Shown one piece after another: positions 1 to 11,648 of a DNA stretch of 64,000 nucleotides. Both the position numbers and the translations under genes were made by a program. Positions within the stretch are counted from its first letter, which is position 1. The number at the start of each line of letters is the position of its first letter. The notes beneath the pieces were generated by a model that worked only from the letters and a program-made list of their open reading frames with translations, made no database searches and was not told the origin of the DNA. This stretch comes from Hymenobacter jejuensis (GTDB lineage: Bacteria > Bacteroidota > Bacteroidia > Cytophagales > Hymenobacteraceae), in NCBI RefSeq assembly GCF_006337165.1, contig NZ_CP040896.1, forward strand, positions 930,001-994,000, read 5' to 3'.

Positions 1-398
1 AACAGGAGGGCACCCGTGCCATTGCGGGCTCTATCTACGCCGCCGATATCGACATCACCAACCCCATTGGCTTCGGTTTGACCAACCGCCGCCTGTACGT
101 GTTCCGCAACGGCACTACCTTCCTGCGCCCCAGCCGGAACCCCTACGCAACGGTGGTGCAATACGCGGCCAAGCCACTGGTAAGCGGCTATGTATCACAG
201 GCCAACCTAAAGCAGATCAGCAACTCAGCGGCCGTGGTGGTCAGCAAAGTGGGAGCCGGGCGCGTCGTTCTTTTCGCCGACGACCCCAACTTCCGCCACT
301 ACTGGCACGGCACTTCGCGCTTGTTTGCCAACGCCCTGTTGCTGGGCCCACTGCTGAACCTGACGGAAGGCCCCGCGGCCATATCGGCTGAGGAATAG
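1..398 (+). CDS. M14 family zinc carboxypeptidase, C-terminal end (partial)
   Basis: The reading frame is open from base 3, so the gene begins before the window. The visible ~131 residues resemble the C-terminal tail of large Bacteroidota M14 carboxypeptidases, which follows the zinc-peptidase domain and has a glutamine-amidotransferase-like fold. Recognisable stretches are AADIDITNPIGFG, LYVFRNGTTFL, NPYATVVQYA and VLFADDPNFRHYWHGT. The zinc ligands lie outside the window, so the family call rests on this tail alone. The TTG at 78 is internal and is not a start. Members are normally secreted or periplasmic peptidases. Confidence 0.75.
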   Translation, partial: QEGTRAIAGSIYAADIDITNPIGFGLTNRRLYVFRNGTTFLRPSRNPYATVVQYAAKPLVSGYVSQANLKQISNSAAVVVSKVGAGRVVLFADDPNFRHYWHGTSRLFANALLLGPLLNLTEGPAAISAEE

Positions 399-481
399 CC
401 CGGGCGATCAGAAGCAACCCTGAAGCAGGCTAGGGCATCTTTTTGGTTGTCGGCAACGGTGTCGGTCCTTACGTCTGCTTC

Positions 482-1840
482 ATGGTTGCTTCCCGCTGGT
501 GCCCCGGCCTACTGTTGGCGGGTTTGTTGTGTTGCTTGCTGCCAGCCGTGCCGGCCAACGCCCAGCGCCTGCTCCCGCTCTCCCCGACCCAGTGGCAACA
601 GGATTTGCAGGTGGCCTGCGACTCGCTGCTGGCCCACGACCGCAGCTTTACGCCGGCGGCGCGCACTGCGTTCCGCCAAGAAGTAAAGCACCTGCAAGCC
701 GTAGCAGTCAACCAGACTCAGCCCCAACGCGTGGTGGGCCTGGCTCGCGCCGTAGCCGGGGCTGGCAACGCTCATACCCGCCTCTATCTGCTGCGCAACC
801 GTACCGAGCTGCGACGCTATCCCATCCGGGTGTGGTGGTTCCGCGACGGCCTGTACGTCGTCAAAACGAAGGCCGAATACGCGGATCTACTTGGCGCTAA
901 AGTATTGCGCCTAGCGGGGCTTAACGCGGCTCAGGCCCTGCGGCGGGTAGCACCGCTTTATGCAGGCAATGCGTCCTGGCAAGCGTACATCAGCACGTAC
1001 ACTCTCACCAGCCCGGAAATCCTGCAAGGACTAGGAATACTTACCGACACGGCCGGGACCTTGCCGCTCGTGGTGCGCACGCGCACCGGGCAGCACGTGG
1101 CGCGACAGTTGGTGCCTCTGTCGGGGCAGCGCAGCCGTCAGGCCTTGGAGGCGTGGTGGGACCTCTCGCCTTTGCATCCCGGCCGCGGGGCCGCTTGGCA
1201 GAGCGTGCTGACGGCCGACAGCACACGGCTGCCATTGTATTTGCGGCGGCCCGAGCAGGGATACTGGCACCAGGCTTTGCCAGCGCAACATGCGCTCTAC
1301 CTGCAATACAACCGCGCGGGCGACATGCCCAGCGGCGAATCGGTGAAGGCGTGGGGTGCGCGAGTGTTGCCTCTGTTGCCCGCGCTTGCCGGGGGCAAGC
1401 TCATCGTAGATCTGCGCTTCAACACCGGTGGCAACCTAGACGTAGCCTCCCCCTTCTTCGAGGAGTTGGCCGCTCAGGCACGGCAACACGCGGTGCGGGT
1501 GTATGTGCTGACTGGGCGAGCCACATTTTCGGCCGGCTTGTACCACGCCGCCCAACTACGACAGCTGGCCGATGCGCAGGTTGTGGGCGAACCGGCAGGC
1601 GACGCGCTGGATTTCTGGGCCGAAGGCGGCAACTTCGTGCTGCCTAACTCCGGCCTGACTGTGCATTACGCCGACCGCTTTCACGGGTACTCGCGCCGGG
1701 CCCCAACGGCCGATGAGGCCCGGTGGCTATACCGCGATTTAGCCGTAGAAACCTTGCAGCCCGCCCACCGGGTGCAGCAGCGGGCCAGCAGCTATTTGGC
1801 CGGCCAGGACCCGGCGCTGGACTACGTACTGCGCCCTTAG
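482..1840 (+). CDS. S41-family peptidase-like exported protein
   Basis: This 452-residue protein begins with a clear signal peptide (hydrophobic residues 8-20, ANA-Q cleavage site near 27). That is why the ATG at 482 is chosen over a longer in-frame start at 443. The C-terminal half has the S41 crotonase-like core: a GGKLIVDLRFNTGG strand-turn, then GRATFSAG with putative nucleophile Ser350, and VGEPAGDALDFW. No PDZ domain was recognised. S41 proteins of this kind are periplasmic or outer-membrane-associated serine peptidases, but the general base is not obvious here, so activity is inferred. It follows the M14 peptidase gene by 83 bp. Confidence 0.75.
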   Translation: MVASRWCPGLLLAGLLCCLLPAVPANAQRLLPLSPTQWQQDLQVACDSLLAHDRSFTPAARTAFRQEVKHLQAVAVNQTQPQRVVGLARAVAGAGNAHTRLYLLRNRTELRRYPIRVWWFRDGLYVVKTKAEYADLLGAKVLRLAGLNAAQALRRVAPLYAGNASWQAYISTYTLTSPEILQGLGILTDTAGTLPLVVRTRTGQHVARQLVPLSGQRSRQALEAWWDLSPLHPGRGAAWQSVLTADSTRLPLYLRRPEQGYWHQALPAQHALYLQYNRAGDMPSGESVKAWGARVLPLLPALAGGKLIVDLRFNTGGNLDVASPFFEELAAQARQHAVRVYVLTGRATFSAGLYHAAQLRQLADAQVVGEPAGDALDFWAEGGNFVLPNSGLTVHYADRFHGYSRRAPTADEARWLYRDLAVETLQPAHRVQQRASSYLAGQDPALDYVLRP

Positions 1841-1958
1841 CTTCTCAAAATTTACTGGCGCAGTTTTGCAAGTGCTTGCATTCATGATAAACTATTGATA
1901 ATCAATAATTTAATTCCTTTAACAAATCGAAAAACAACTTGGCGCGTTACGCTAAGCC

Positions 1959-1993
1959 AAAAGCCCCGTTTCCAGTCTGGAAACGGGGCTTTT
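1959..1993. terminator. Bidirectional rho-independent terminator
   Basis: A perfect 16-bp stem (1959-1974 with 1978-1993) and a 3-nt loop, with an A-run on the left arm and a T-run on the right so that it can act on both strands. It lies between the S41 gene (+) and the GH97 gene (-), which converge here. The stem core is nearly identical to that at 19910-19947. Confidence 0.85.
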
Positions 1994-2032
1994 AGTAGCA
2001 GACGAATTGCGTACGAATTCGGACGGGTTATA

Positions 2033-4552
<2,520 letters not shown>

Positions 4553-5437
4553 TCATACGCTCTCGAAGTAGCGCCCATGCTCAAGGTCGGCCAGCAGCGA
4601 GCGATGGCTTGGGTGCCAGCCTAGCCGCTGCTGCGTAAGCGCGCTGGAGGCCGGCGCATCCATTCCCACAAAGCGCGCCATCCAGCCAAAATGGTCGGCT
4701 GCTTCTTCGGGTGATTTGGACACTACTGGCACATCCAAGTGCCGACCGATGACGGCTGCGATGTCGCGCAGCGGCACGCCCTCGTCGGCGGCCCCGTGGT
4801 AGCAGGCGCCCGCTGCCCCTTGTTCCAGCACCAACCGGAACAGGTGAGCAGCATCGAGCCGATGGACCGCCGGCCACCGGTTGAGCCCCTCGCCCAGGTA
4901 TGCAGCCACACCTTTCTCGCGGGCAATACGGATGAGCGTCGGCACAAAGCCGTAATCGCCGTCGTCATGGACTGAGGCCGCCAAGCGCACCACGGATGCG
5001 CGCACTCCCTGCGCCGCCAGTTTCAGGGCCGTCTGCTCCGACATACGAGGCCCGGCGGCGGGGGTATCTTCTTCGGTGGCGGGGCGGCCCAGGGCAAACC
5101 CAGCCAGCCCCGCAGTAACGACTAAGGGACGGTCTGAACCGGAAAGTGCTTCGCCAAGCGCTTCAATGGCTAGCCGGTCGGTTTCGCCGGCGGCCATATA
5201 CTGTGAGAAGTCGTGGATGAAGGCCGCGTGGATGACCCCATCCGCGGCCGCGGCGCCGCGCCGCAGGCTGTCTACATCCTCGAGGGTGCCTCGATGAACT
5301 TCGGCGCCCGCGGCCGTGAGAGCCTGAGCGGAGGCCTCGGAACGGGCCAAGCCGAGCACCTGGTGGCCCGCGCCGCGTAATTCCTGAACAATAGCCGAGC
5401 CGATGAAGCCCGAAGCGCCGGTGACGAAGACTCGCAT
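4553..5437 (-). CDS. SDR family NAD(P)-dependent oxidoreductase
   Basis: A 294-residue Rossmann protein of the extended/atypical short-chain dehydrogenase group. The N-terminus carries the dinucleotide-binding motif GASGFIG at residues 7-13, followed by DGVIHAAFIHD and RLAASVHDDGDYG. A conventional Tyr-x-x-x-Lys catalytic pair is not evident, as in several atypical SDRs related to NAD-dependent epimerases. Substrate unknown; cytosolic. An AraC-type regulator is 108 bp upstream on the same strand, an arrangement often seen for SDRs controlled by that regulator. Confidence 0.85.
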   Translation of the reverse strand: MRVFVTGASGFIGSAIVQELRGAGHQVLGLARSEASAQALTAAGAEVHRGTLEDVDSLRRGAAAADGVIHAAFIHDFSQYMAAGETDRLAIEALGEALSGSDRPLVVTAGLAGFALGRPATEEDTPAAGPRMSEQTALKLAAQGVRASVVRLAASVHDDGDYGFVPTLIRIAREKGVAAYLGEGLNRWPAVHRLDAAHLFRLVLEQGAAGACYHGAADEGVPLRDIAAVIGRHLDVPVVSKSPEEAADHFGWMARFVGMDAPASSALTQQRLGWHPSHRSLLADLEHGRYFESV

Positions 5438-5545
5438 GTGGCAGTGTGGTTAGACGGTGAATTAATACTCAGCAAAGGTCCAGAGGCGCGGCAGCAACGT
5501 AGTTGCGCGGGCCAAACCATTTACTGTATAATTCAAACAACCATC

Positions 5546-6457
5546 TCACCCCCGGAAGGCGCTCGGGACTAAACCCGTTTGCCGCTTGAAGAAATGGCAG
5601 AAATGCGCTACGTCAGCAAAGCCCAAGCTGTCGGCAATTTCGGAAACCGTCCAGTTAGTTTGCTTCAACAACATCTTGGACTCCTGCGCTACCCGGCTGC
5701 TAATCAATGCAGTAGTGGTGTGGCCGGTCGTTTCCTTTAGCACCCGGTTGAGGTGGTTGACGTGCACGGCCAAATGCGAGGCGAAGTCCGTGGCGGTACG
5801 CAAGCGCAGTTGCTGATGCGGAGTTTCCAGAGGAAACTGCCGTTCCAGCAGGTCAGTAAACAGGCCAACCAGCCGGGCCGACGCATTGGGGGTAGGCGCC
5901 AGGGCGGTAGTCGGTTGGAGTTTCTGCCCGTGGTGAATCAACTCCACCAAATAGGCGCGCAGCAGGTCGTATTTGTGCAAGTAATCGGAGGCAATTTCTT
6001 GTTCCATCTTCCGGAAGATGAGTTCAAGCGCCGCGTATTCTTCATCCGTTATGATCAGCACCGGTACCCCACCCGGTTGGAAAACTGATAGCTCGCTCGG
6101 CACCATTCCGCTTTTGGCAGGCAGTAGGAATTCTTCAGTAAAAACGCAGAAGTAGCCGTTCTGCGCCAAGTCGTGCGGCAGCCAGCGATAAGGCACGCGG
6201 TGCGTGGCAAACCACAGGGCGTTGTGGTTCACCTCTACTCCTTGGTCGGCGTACTCAATCCGGCTGCGCCCACGAATTAGGCTGATTTTGTAGAAAGCCC
6301 GACGGTCAAACGTCATCGGCGGCCGGCTGCGGTAGCTGAGTATAAGGTCCGCTACGTTGAACACGTTGAAATGCCCAACTTCCCGCTGCCGGTCAACGGC
6401 TGGCGACGTCCCAGGCGGGAATTTGGTGTAGAGTTCTTCGAGCGAGTCAGATTTCAT
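5546..6457 (-). CDS. AraC family transcriptional regulator
   Basis: A 303-residue protein with an N-terminal cupin-like effector domain (about 40-150, FCVFTEEFLLP) and two helix-turn-helix units in the last ~100 residues (HVNHLNRVLKETTG and WTVSEIADSLGFADVAHFCHFFKRQTG, ending VPSAFRG). This is the canonical AraC/XylS DNA-binding domain. It is probably a local regulator of the downstream SDR gene, or of itself; the effector is unknown. A TAnnTTTG box lies 20 bp before the ATG. Confidence 0.93.
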   Translation of the reverse strand: MKSDSLEELYTKFPPGTSPAVDRQREVGHFNVFNVADLILSYRSRPPMTFDRRAFYKISLIRGRSRIEYADQGVEVNHNALWFATHRVPYRWLPHDLAQNGYFCVFTEEFLLPAKSGMVPSELSVFQPGGVPVLIITDEEYAALELIFRKMEQEIASDYLHKYDLLRAYLVELIHHGQKLQPTTALAPTPNASARLVGLFTDLLERQFPLETPHQQLRLRTATDFASHLAVHVNHLNRVLKETTGHTTTALISSRVAQESKMLLKQTNWTVSEIADSLGFADVAHFCHFFKRQTGLVPSAFRG

Positions 6458-6476
6458 GGCTTACGATTGTAGAAAT

Positions 6477-6484
6477 CAAAGATA
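6477..6484 (-). promoter_or_regulatory. Bacteroidota -7 promoter box (TATCTTTG)
   Basis: An exact match to the TAnnTTTG -7 element used by the Bacteroidota primary sigma factor, 20 bp upstream of the AraC-family ATG. A good -33 TTTG was not found at the expected distance, so the call is moderate. Confidence 0.45.
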
Positions 6485-6528
6485 AACTCCTTTGCTTTCT
6501 ACGCACTATCAAGAAAAAGCTGCTCCCC

Positions 6529-8403
6529 CTATGGCACGTCCCAGCGATAGAGACGCAACTTGCCCGACGTGGCCAGCAACGTGAGGTGCTGGCGGGCAGG
6601 AAAGGATCCGCCCGCTTCGATGAGCGCTCGCGCCTGGGGGTTGCTTTGCTGGGCACTCAGCGGGTTGGTGCCGTCGTAGTAGCTCTGGTCAAACAGCACT
6701 AAAATGGGTTTGCCCGCCGCCCGCAGCTGGGTGCGCAGTTCGGGAGCAGGCCCGTCAGCATCAAACAGGGTACGCAGTGCTTGCACGTGGGCCGGGGGCG
6801 TGCGCGACATCTTGCTGGCCATCAGCGGCAGATTGGTGCGCAGGGCCAACTGATAGGCATGCAACGAATGGGGATTGTCGTCGTCCACGGTCAAAGGCAG
6901 GTCCTCGCTGCCCACGTGGAAGAAGGGCACCGGCAACAGGGCTTGGTACTGCTCGGGCCGAAGGCCTTGCAGCAAAGGCGCCAGCTCGGGAAACCGGGCA
7001 GGATCGGTGAGCACGTTGGGCAACAAGCCCTCGCGGTTGTGCTTCACGGTATCGTAGGTGTCGAGCAAAGTCAAGGCAGCCAAGCCAACGGCCACGGCCC
7101 AGCGCCACGGCCAGCGGCTGACGCGCAGCCAATAGTCGAGGCCGGCGAGCACGAGCAGGTTCACGGCCCAGAAAAACGGCCAGCTAAATCGGCCCACTGT
7201 TCGGAAATGGGCCACGGCGCCGGTCAGCTTCTGGAGGTAAAAGAAGACGCTGAAGTAGTTGTAGACCTTGTATTGGCCGTCGGCTACGTCGTACTCGGTG
7301 CCCAGCGCCACCGCCAGCCCCAAAAGAGAAGCACCCAACCACAGGCCCAGAAATTGCCGCTCCGGGGTGGTCCGCCACGCAGCCCGGAACGCACGTACTG
7401 CCTGTGGCCGGAGCGCCCAAACGGCCACCGCCAGAGCGAGGCCAAATAAGGCAAATGCCCCCAAGTACGCCGCCGATTCGTAGGGAGGCGGGTCGCGGGG
7501 CTCCACCAAGAAATGCACCCGCTGGTAATCGTAGGCCCGAAACAAGGCCGAGAACTGCAACCGCCAAGGGCCGTAATTAAATCCCGTGGCCTCGCGCCGC
7601 AGCGAGTAGTAGCCGTCCGTGAGGCGCACCACCGCGTAGCACAGGGCCACAGGCGCCAGCGTGAGCACTGCTCCCACTCTAGCGGTACGCGCCCGCGGGC
7701 TACGCAGCAGCCAAACAGTGAAGAAGCCGGCCGTGGTCAGGGCCAGGATGAGTAGGTAGTAGAGGTGCACCAGCCCAGTTAAGGCAAAGGCCCCTACCAG
7801 CCAAGCAACCCACCGGCCCACCGGGCGCTCCGCCTCAATTCGGTCGTAGAGGCCCAGCAGACCCCAGATGGCCAGCAGCACAACGCCGCTGTAGGCTAGG
7901 TTGAAGTGACCGACCAACAGGCGACTGGTTTGCGGGTTGAGCCAAGGCAGTAGCACGGCAAAAAGCAGCACCAGCCCCCAGTGCCGCAGCAACCGATGCA
8001 AAATCAGCGTCAGCAGGGCCGTGCTTAGGAAAAACCCGGCCAGCAGCAGGGCGTGGTACACGTCCAGGGCATGAGGCGCAAGGTCGAAGACGTAGTGCGA
8101 CCAAAGCCGGACGGGCACGGCCAGCAGCGGGGTGTTATCGGTGTAAAAAAGGTAGTCCCCGTAGGGGTAGTTCATCTGGCCAAACCAGCGCAGGCCGTTG
8201 GCCCAAGGCTGCTGCACGTAGGCCTGAAAGGTGAAGTAGTTCTTGGCTCCGTCGTAGGTGCTCATCAGCAGGTGCTGGCCGGGCTCGCGCAGCAAGGCCC
8301 CGAAAGCCCGCCACACCAAAACCGCCTGCAGCAGCAGCGCCGCGCCCAGCAACCGCACCGGAGTCGGCTGCCACCGCCGGGCCGCGGCCCAGGAAATCTG
8401 CAT
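6529..8403 (-). CDS. Multi-pass membrane protein (glycosyltransferase-C-like, unknown function)
   Basis: A 624-residue integral membrane protein with roughly ten or more hydrophobic segments through about residue 450 and a soluble C-terminal part (about 480-624). The topology and the extracytoplasmic-loop residues NYPYGDYLFYTDN after the first segment recall polytopic GT-C or YfhO-like proteins, but no signature motif allows a firm family call. ATG at 8403 is preferred to an upstream TTG at 8448. It sits 71 bp upstream of the AraC gene on the same strand; no functional link is evident. Confidence 0.75.
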   Translation of the reverse strand: MQISWAAARRWQPTPVRLLGAALLLQAVLVWRAFGALLREPGQHLLMSTYDGAKNYFTFQAYVQQPWANGLRWFGQMNYPYGDYLFYTDNTPLLAVPVRLWSHYVFDLAPHALDVYHALLLAGFFLSTALLTLILHRLLRHWGLVLLFAVLLPWLNPQTSRLLVGHFNLAYSGVVLLAIWGLLGLYDRIEAERPVGRWVAWLVGAFALTGLVHLYYLLILALTTAGFFTVWLLRSPRARTARVGAVLTLAPVALCYAVVRLTDGYYSLRREATGFNYGPWRLQFSALFRAYDYQRVHFLVEPRDPPPYESAAYLGAFALFGLALAVAVWALRPQAVRAFRAAWRTTPERQFLGLWLGASLLGLAVALGTEYDVADGQYKVYNYFSVFFYLQKLTGAVAHFRTVGRFSWPFFWAVNLLVLAGLDYWLRVSRWPWRWAVAVGLAALTLLDTYDTVKHNREGLLPNVLTDPARFPELAPLLQGLRPEQYQALLPVPFFHVGSEDLPLTVDDDNPHSLHAYQLALRTNLPLMASKMSRTPPAHVQALRTLFDADGPAPELRTQLRAAGKPILVLFDQSYYDGTNPLSAQQSNPQARALIEAGGSFPARQHLTLLATSGKLRLYRWDVP

Positions 8404-9022
8404 AGATAGTCGTTTGGGTGAAAGGCCAAGAAACACATTATTCTGCAAACGGACCCGCTTTTTCGCCAGCCTGAATGTGAAGCATCTTGCTCCATACTAC
8501 CTATCTGGCAGTGGGCGAAATGGCTGCCGCTACCGCGTTATGGATCTGATGATGTGCGGATGGGTACAGCACTAAGGGTCACTCCCGTGCTCCGGCTGAA
8601 TTCCCTCGCTGACCTGTGCCCTCCAAAGACGATTAGATAGAGCGGTTTTCCCGTTGCTAAGCGATTTCTTGCAGATTCATAAAGCATTCATAATCAGACG
8701 TATATAAATACTAGATATTAATACGCGATGCGTACTACGGCGGGTTAAATGGGAGAGCAACCGGGAGTTGTTCGCGCTGCCCGTCGGGCCGTTGGCCGTT
8801 GTAAAGGTCATATTAGCTCTGACTCACTGCATTGAGCACACTTTTGGCCCGTAAGCGAGAGTTAACTAAAAAGGAATCAGTAAGTTGCGACACCCTCCTT
8901 CGATGCCGGCCGCATCCGACTCCGGCTCATCTCGCCACCAAGCTACTGGCTGCCCAGGTAATTAGCCACGCGCCCCCGTCCGCACCCCACTACCTTCTAC
9001 CATCTCCTCCGACCTCCTTCCT
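8404..9022. other. Intergenic region, no gene recognised
   Basis: A 619-bp divergent gap between the membrane protein (-) and the DUF4386-like gene (+). An AT-rich stretch at about 8680-8730 may hold promoters. The short open frames here have no coding character. Confidence 0.5.
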
Positions 9023-9745
9023 ATGCACCCCGCAGGTCTTCCCTCCCCTCGGTCGGCCTTTGCTATTGGCCGGCGAGTAGGTTTGCTTTTGTTGTTGCAG
9101 TTAGCTGCCGCGCTCACACTGCCCTTTATCTTAACCCAATCCCTCGTTGGGGGCTCGCTAGCGTTCCTGACGGGAGGCGCAGCGCATGCGGCAACGATTC
9201 GCGCGGCGGTGTTGCTTTCATTTGTCGGCGCTACATTAACTGTGTTGTTGGGAATCACGGCGTTTCCAGTCTTGCGGCGCCATAGCCAAGCGGCAGCGAT
9301 CGGGTTCGTGGTCGTGTGTGCCGGCAGTGCCACCCTGGATCTGGTTCAGGCAGCACACACCTTGTCCATGCTGGCCGTCAGCCAGGCGTTTGTGGCCGCT
9401 GGGGCCGCCGAGGCCGAGCGCTACCAAGTGGTCGGGGTAATTGTCGCGGCTGCCCGGCGAGCGGCCCATACCACGCAGTTGGTGGCAATTGGAGCTTGGC
9501 TGTTTGTGTTTTATGGTTCGCTGTTGCGCTTTCGCCTGGTGCCGCGGGTGTTGGCTGGAATCGGCCTGCTGGGCGTCGTCCTCCAATTCAGTGGCGTCAC
9601 CCTTATGATGTTGCTGGGGCAGCGCGCCATCGGCACGCTGGCGATGCCGTTGCTCCCCATCCAAATCACGGTGGCGATCTGGCTGCTGGTTAAAGGGTTT
9701 GACGAACACCTCCCGCCGCCCGCCGGGTCGGCAAGCGGGTCCTAA
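9023..9745 (+). CDS. DUF4386-like integral membrane protein
   Basis: A 240-residue protein with about six hydrophobic segments, ending in LVPRVLAGIGLLGVVLQFSG and a final membrane helix. The RxVLAGIGLLG pattern and overall layout resemble the DUF4386 family of small six-helix membrane proteins, whose function is unknown. Gene neighbours give no clue. Assignment is by pattern only. Confidence 0.65.
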   Translation: MHPAGLPSPRSAFAIGRRVGLLLLLQLAAALTLPFILTQSLVGGSLAFLTGGAAHAATIRAAVLLSFVGATLTVLLGITAFPVLRRHSQAAAIGFVVVCAGSATLDLVQAAHTLSMLAVSQAFVAAGAAEAERYQVVGVIVAAARRAAHTTQLVAIGAWLFVFYGSLLRFRLVPRVLAGIGLLGVVLQFSGVTLMMLLGQRAIGTLAMPLLPIQITVAIWLLVKGFDEHLPPPAGSASGS

Positions 9746-9795
9746 TATTCACCTAGCAACCGAATACGAACCAAACCCGACCGCAGCATAGCTTC

Positions 9796-11139
9796 CTACT
9801 TGCTTTGTAAGAAATTCACTCGCAAAAACTCGGCAAACACCTGATAATCAGATAGAATAATGCCGTGACCGCCCTCGTGCATGTAGTAGCTAAGTGTTTG
9901 TCCAACCAATTGGCCGGGCGCTGGCATCGGCCCGGCCGGCACGCCCTGCCGACCCAGTAAATTGTACACCGGCGTAGCGGCTACGGCCGACAGAAACTCC
10001 CCTTTAGGGTCGCTCCAGTAATCGGTGTTGCCGGTTTGCAGCAGCAAGGGTCGTGGCGCCACCAAGGCTACGAGCATGTGCGAATCCATGGGCGCATCGG
10101 TGCGGTTGGCGAGCCGCTGGTAATTCTGGCAGAACTGGTACGGATACCGAGTAGGTGCCACCAAGTGGGCGATGGTTTCGCCGTAGTTGCGCCGGGCCAG
10201 GGCTGCGCCGCCTTCTCCCGACACGCTGGCAATGACCAAGGCGAATCGAGGGTCGTTGGCGCCGGTCCAGAGTACCGTTTTGCCCAGCCGTGAGGCGCCG
10301 AGCAGGGCTACGTGCTTGCTATCCACGGCTTTATCCGTTTCGAAATAGTCCAGCGCCCGGCTCAGGCCCCAACTCCAGGCGGCCACGGCGCCCCACTCGT
10401 CGGGCGCAAATTTCTCTTGGCCGGCCTTGAGGTAAAGGCTGCGCACGCCGTATTTGACGCCACCATCAAAGTCGGGCTCGATGTCGCCGTAATACACCGA
10501 GGCGACGGCAATGCCTTTGTCGAGGAATGGCTCTACAGTGAGCTTCATGGGGCCGCTGGGGTTGTAAGCGGGCGCAGGCACCTTTTGTTTTTCCTTATTC
10601 CAGAGCTGCCCGGGCCGCACGCCGGGGTCATCGATGAGCGAGGAATTGGGCATGAAGTTGACGTTGAGCAGCAACGGCACCGGCTTGGTGGCATTCGCGG
10701 GCAGGTACACCAGCAAGTCCATCTTCGGCCCGTCGTTGCGCTCGGAGAAATATACCGTTACCTGCTTGCGCATGGCTTTCCCATTGAAGGCGGGCGTGCC
10801 TTTGTCGAACACCTCAAAACGCAGGTTGCGCGGCTTGCCGGGGGCGCGGCCGTACACGTTCTGCTCAAACCACGTCCGGATTTCCGGCCGCCGCTGCTTG
10901 CTCCAGGTGGCGGCATCGGTCACTTTTTTGCCATTACCCAACGCCAACGGGTCGGGCAGCGTGTAGGTGCCAACAGAATCTTCGCTGTAGTTTACCGGAA
11001 TGCCGGCCACCACGCGCGCCGGCTTCGTTACGGGGGCAGGTGCCGGGGCTGGCGTTTGACTCTGAGCCAGTAAAGCATTGGGTAACAGACCAATAGCCAC
11101 AATACCCAAGATAGCAGAGAAGAAGAAAGCAGGTTTCAT
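9796..11139 (-). CDS. CE15-like glucuronoyl esterase / alpha/beta hydrolase
   Basis: A 447-residue exported protein; the start at 11139 places a signal peptide (MKPAFFFSAILGIVAIGLL) at the N-terminus, whereas the longer frame to 11223 adds non-signal sequence. The C-terminal alpha/beta-hydrolase domain shows the CE15 arrangement: nucleophile Ser283 in GASRLGKT, Glu309 in SGEGGAAL and His425 in HEGGHG. CE15 enzymes cleave ester bonds between glucuronoyl residues of xylan and lignin alcohols; this substrate is inferred from the family. It lies immediately downstream of a decayed glycoside hydrolase remnant, suggesting a former plant-polysaccharide locus. Confidence 0.85.
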   Translation of the reverse strand: MKPAFFFSAILGIVAIGLLPNALLAQSQTPAPAPAPVTKPARVVAGIPVNYSEDSVGTYTLPDPLALGNGKKVTDAATWSKQRRPEIRTWFEQNVYGRAPGKPRNLRFEVFDKGTPAFNGKAMRKQVTVYFSERNDGPKMDLLVYLPANATKPVPLLLNVNFMPNSSLIDDPGVRPGQLWNKEKQKVPAPAYNPSGPMKLTVEPFLDKGIAVASVYYGDIEPDFDGGVKYGVRSLYLKAGQEKFAPDEWGAVAAWSWGLSRALDYFETDKAVDSKHVALLGASRLGKTVLWTGANDPRFALVIASVSGEGGAALARRNYGETIAHLVAPTRYPYQFCQNYQRLANRTDAPMDSHMLVALVAPRPLLLQTGNTDYWSDPKGEFLSAVAATPVYNLLGRQGVPAGPMPAPGQLVGQTLSYYMHEGGHGIILSDYQVFAEFLRVNFLQSK

Positions 11140-11648
11140 TTGGTTTGCATGATTAAAGAATGAGGCTTGCCGCCGAGGCACTGAAGTTGGGGAGGCCGTG
11201 TCTTGCTTTGCCGTGGGTCGCACGGCCCACGACGTATTCGAAGCATCGCCTCGCAGCGCCTGCGCATCAATAGCGCCAAGGCTGCTGTCGCACCCAACTG
11301 CAGGCGTGCCCCTTCAGCTTCGGCGTCGTACTTTGCAGCCTCGCGCCATGTGGGCGGGCCGAATCCTACCTTTTCGTTTACGGTTTGCTCGCCGCCGGCA
11401 CTCCCGTCGGCAAGTCGAAAGCCGGCGATACCGACCCGCTTCATCCGTTCCAGGGTCTTGGTAACACCTTCTTTGGTAACGTTGCTATTGGCCCAGTGCC
11501 ACCGAGTGCGCAGGCGGGCAGCCTCGGGCGTGTTTTTGAAGCCCTGTTCCGGCAATGCTCCGGCGTCCGGCGTCCACATGGGGAGCGGCGCCGTAAGGGC
11601 TAGGCAAACCAAGGCCTTGGTCATGAACCCTCGACGAGAAACAACCAT
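11136..11648 (-). pseudogene. Truncated GH106-like glycosidase remnant (N-terminus only)
   Basis: The first ~115 residues resemble the N-terminus of large (about 1000-residue) GH106-type alpha-L-rhamnosidase proteins: a signal-like stretch, FKNTPEAARLRTRWHW, NVTKEGVTKTLERMK, GIAGFRLADG and FGPPTWREA. After ARLQLG the similarity stops and the frame runs through unrelated arginine-rich sequence to a stop that overlaps the CE15-like start by four bases. The catalytic domain is absent. This is most simply a 3'-deleted pseudogene, with the deletion joining it directly to the esterase gene. Confidence 0.7.
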
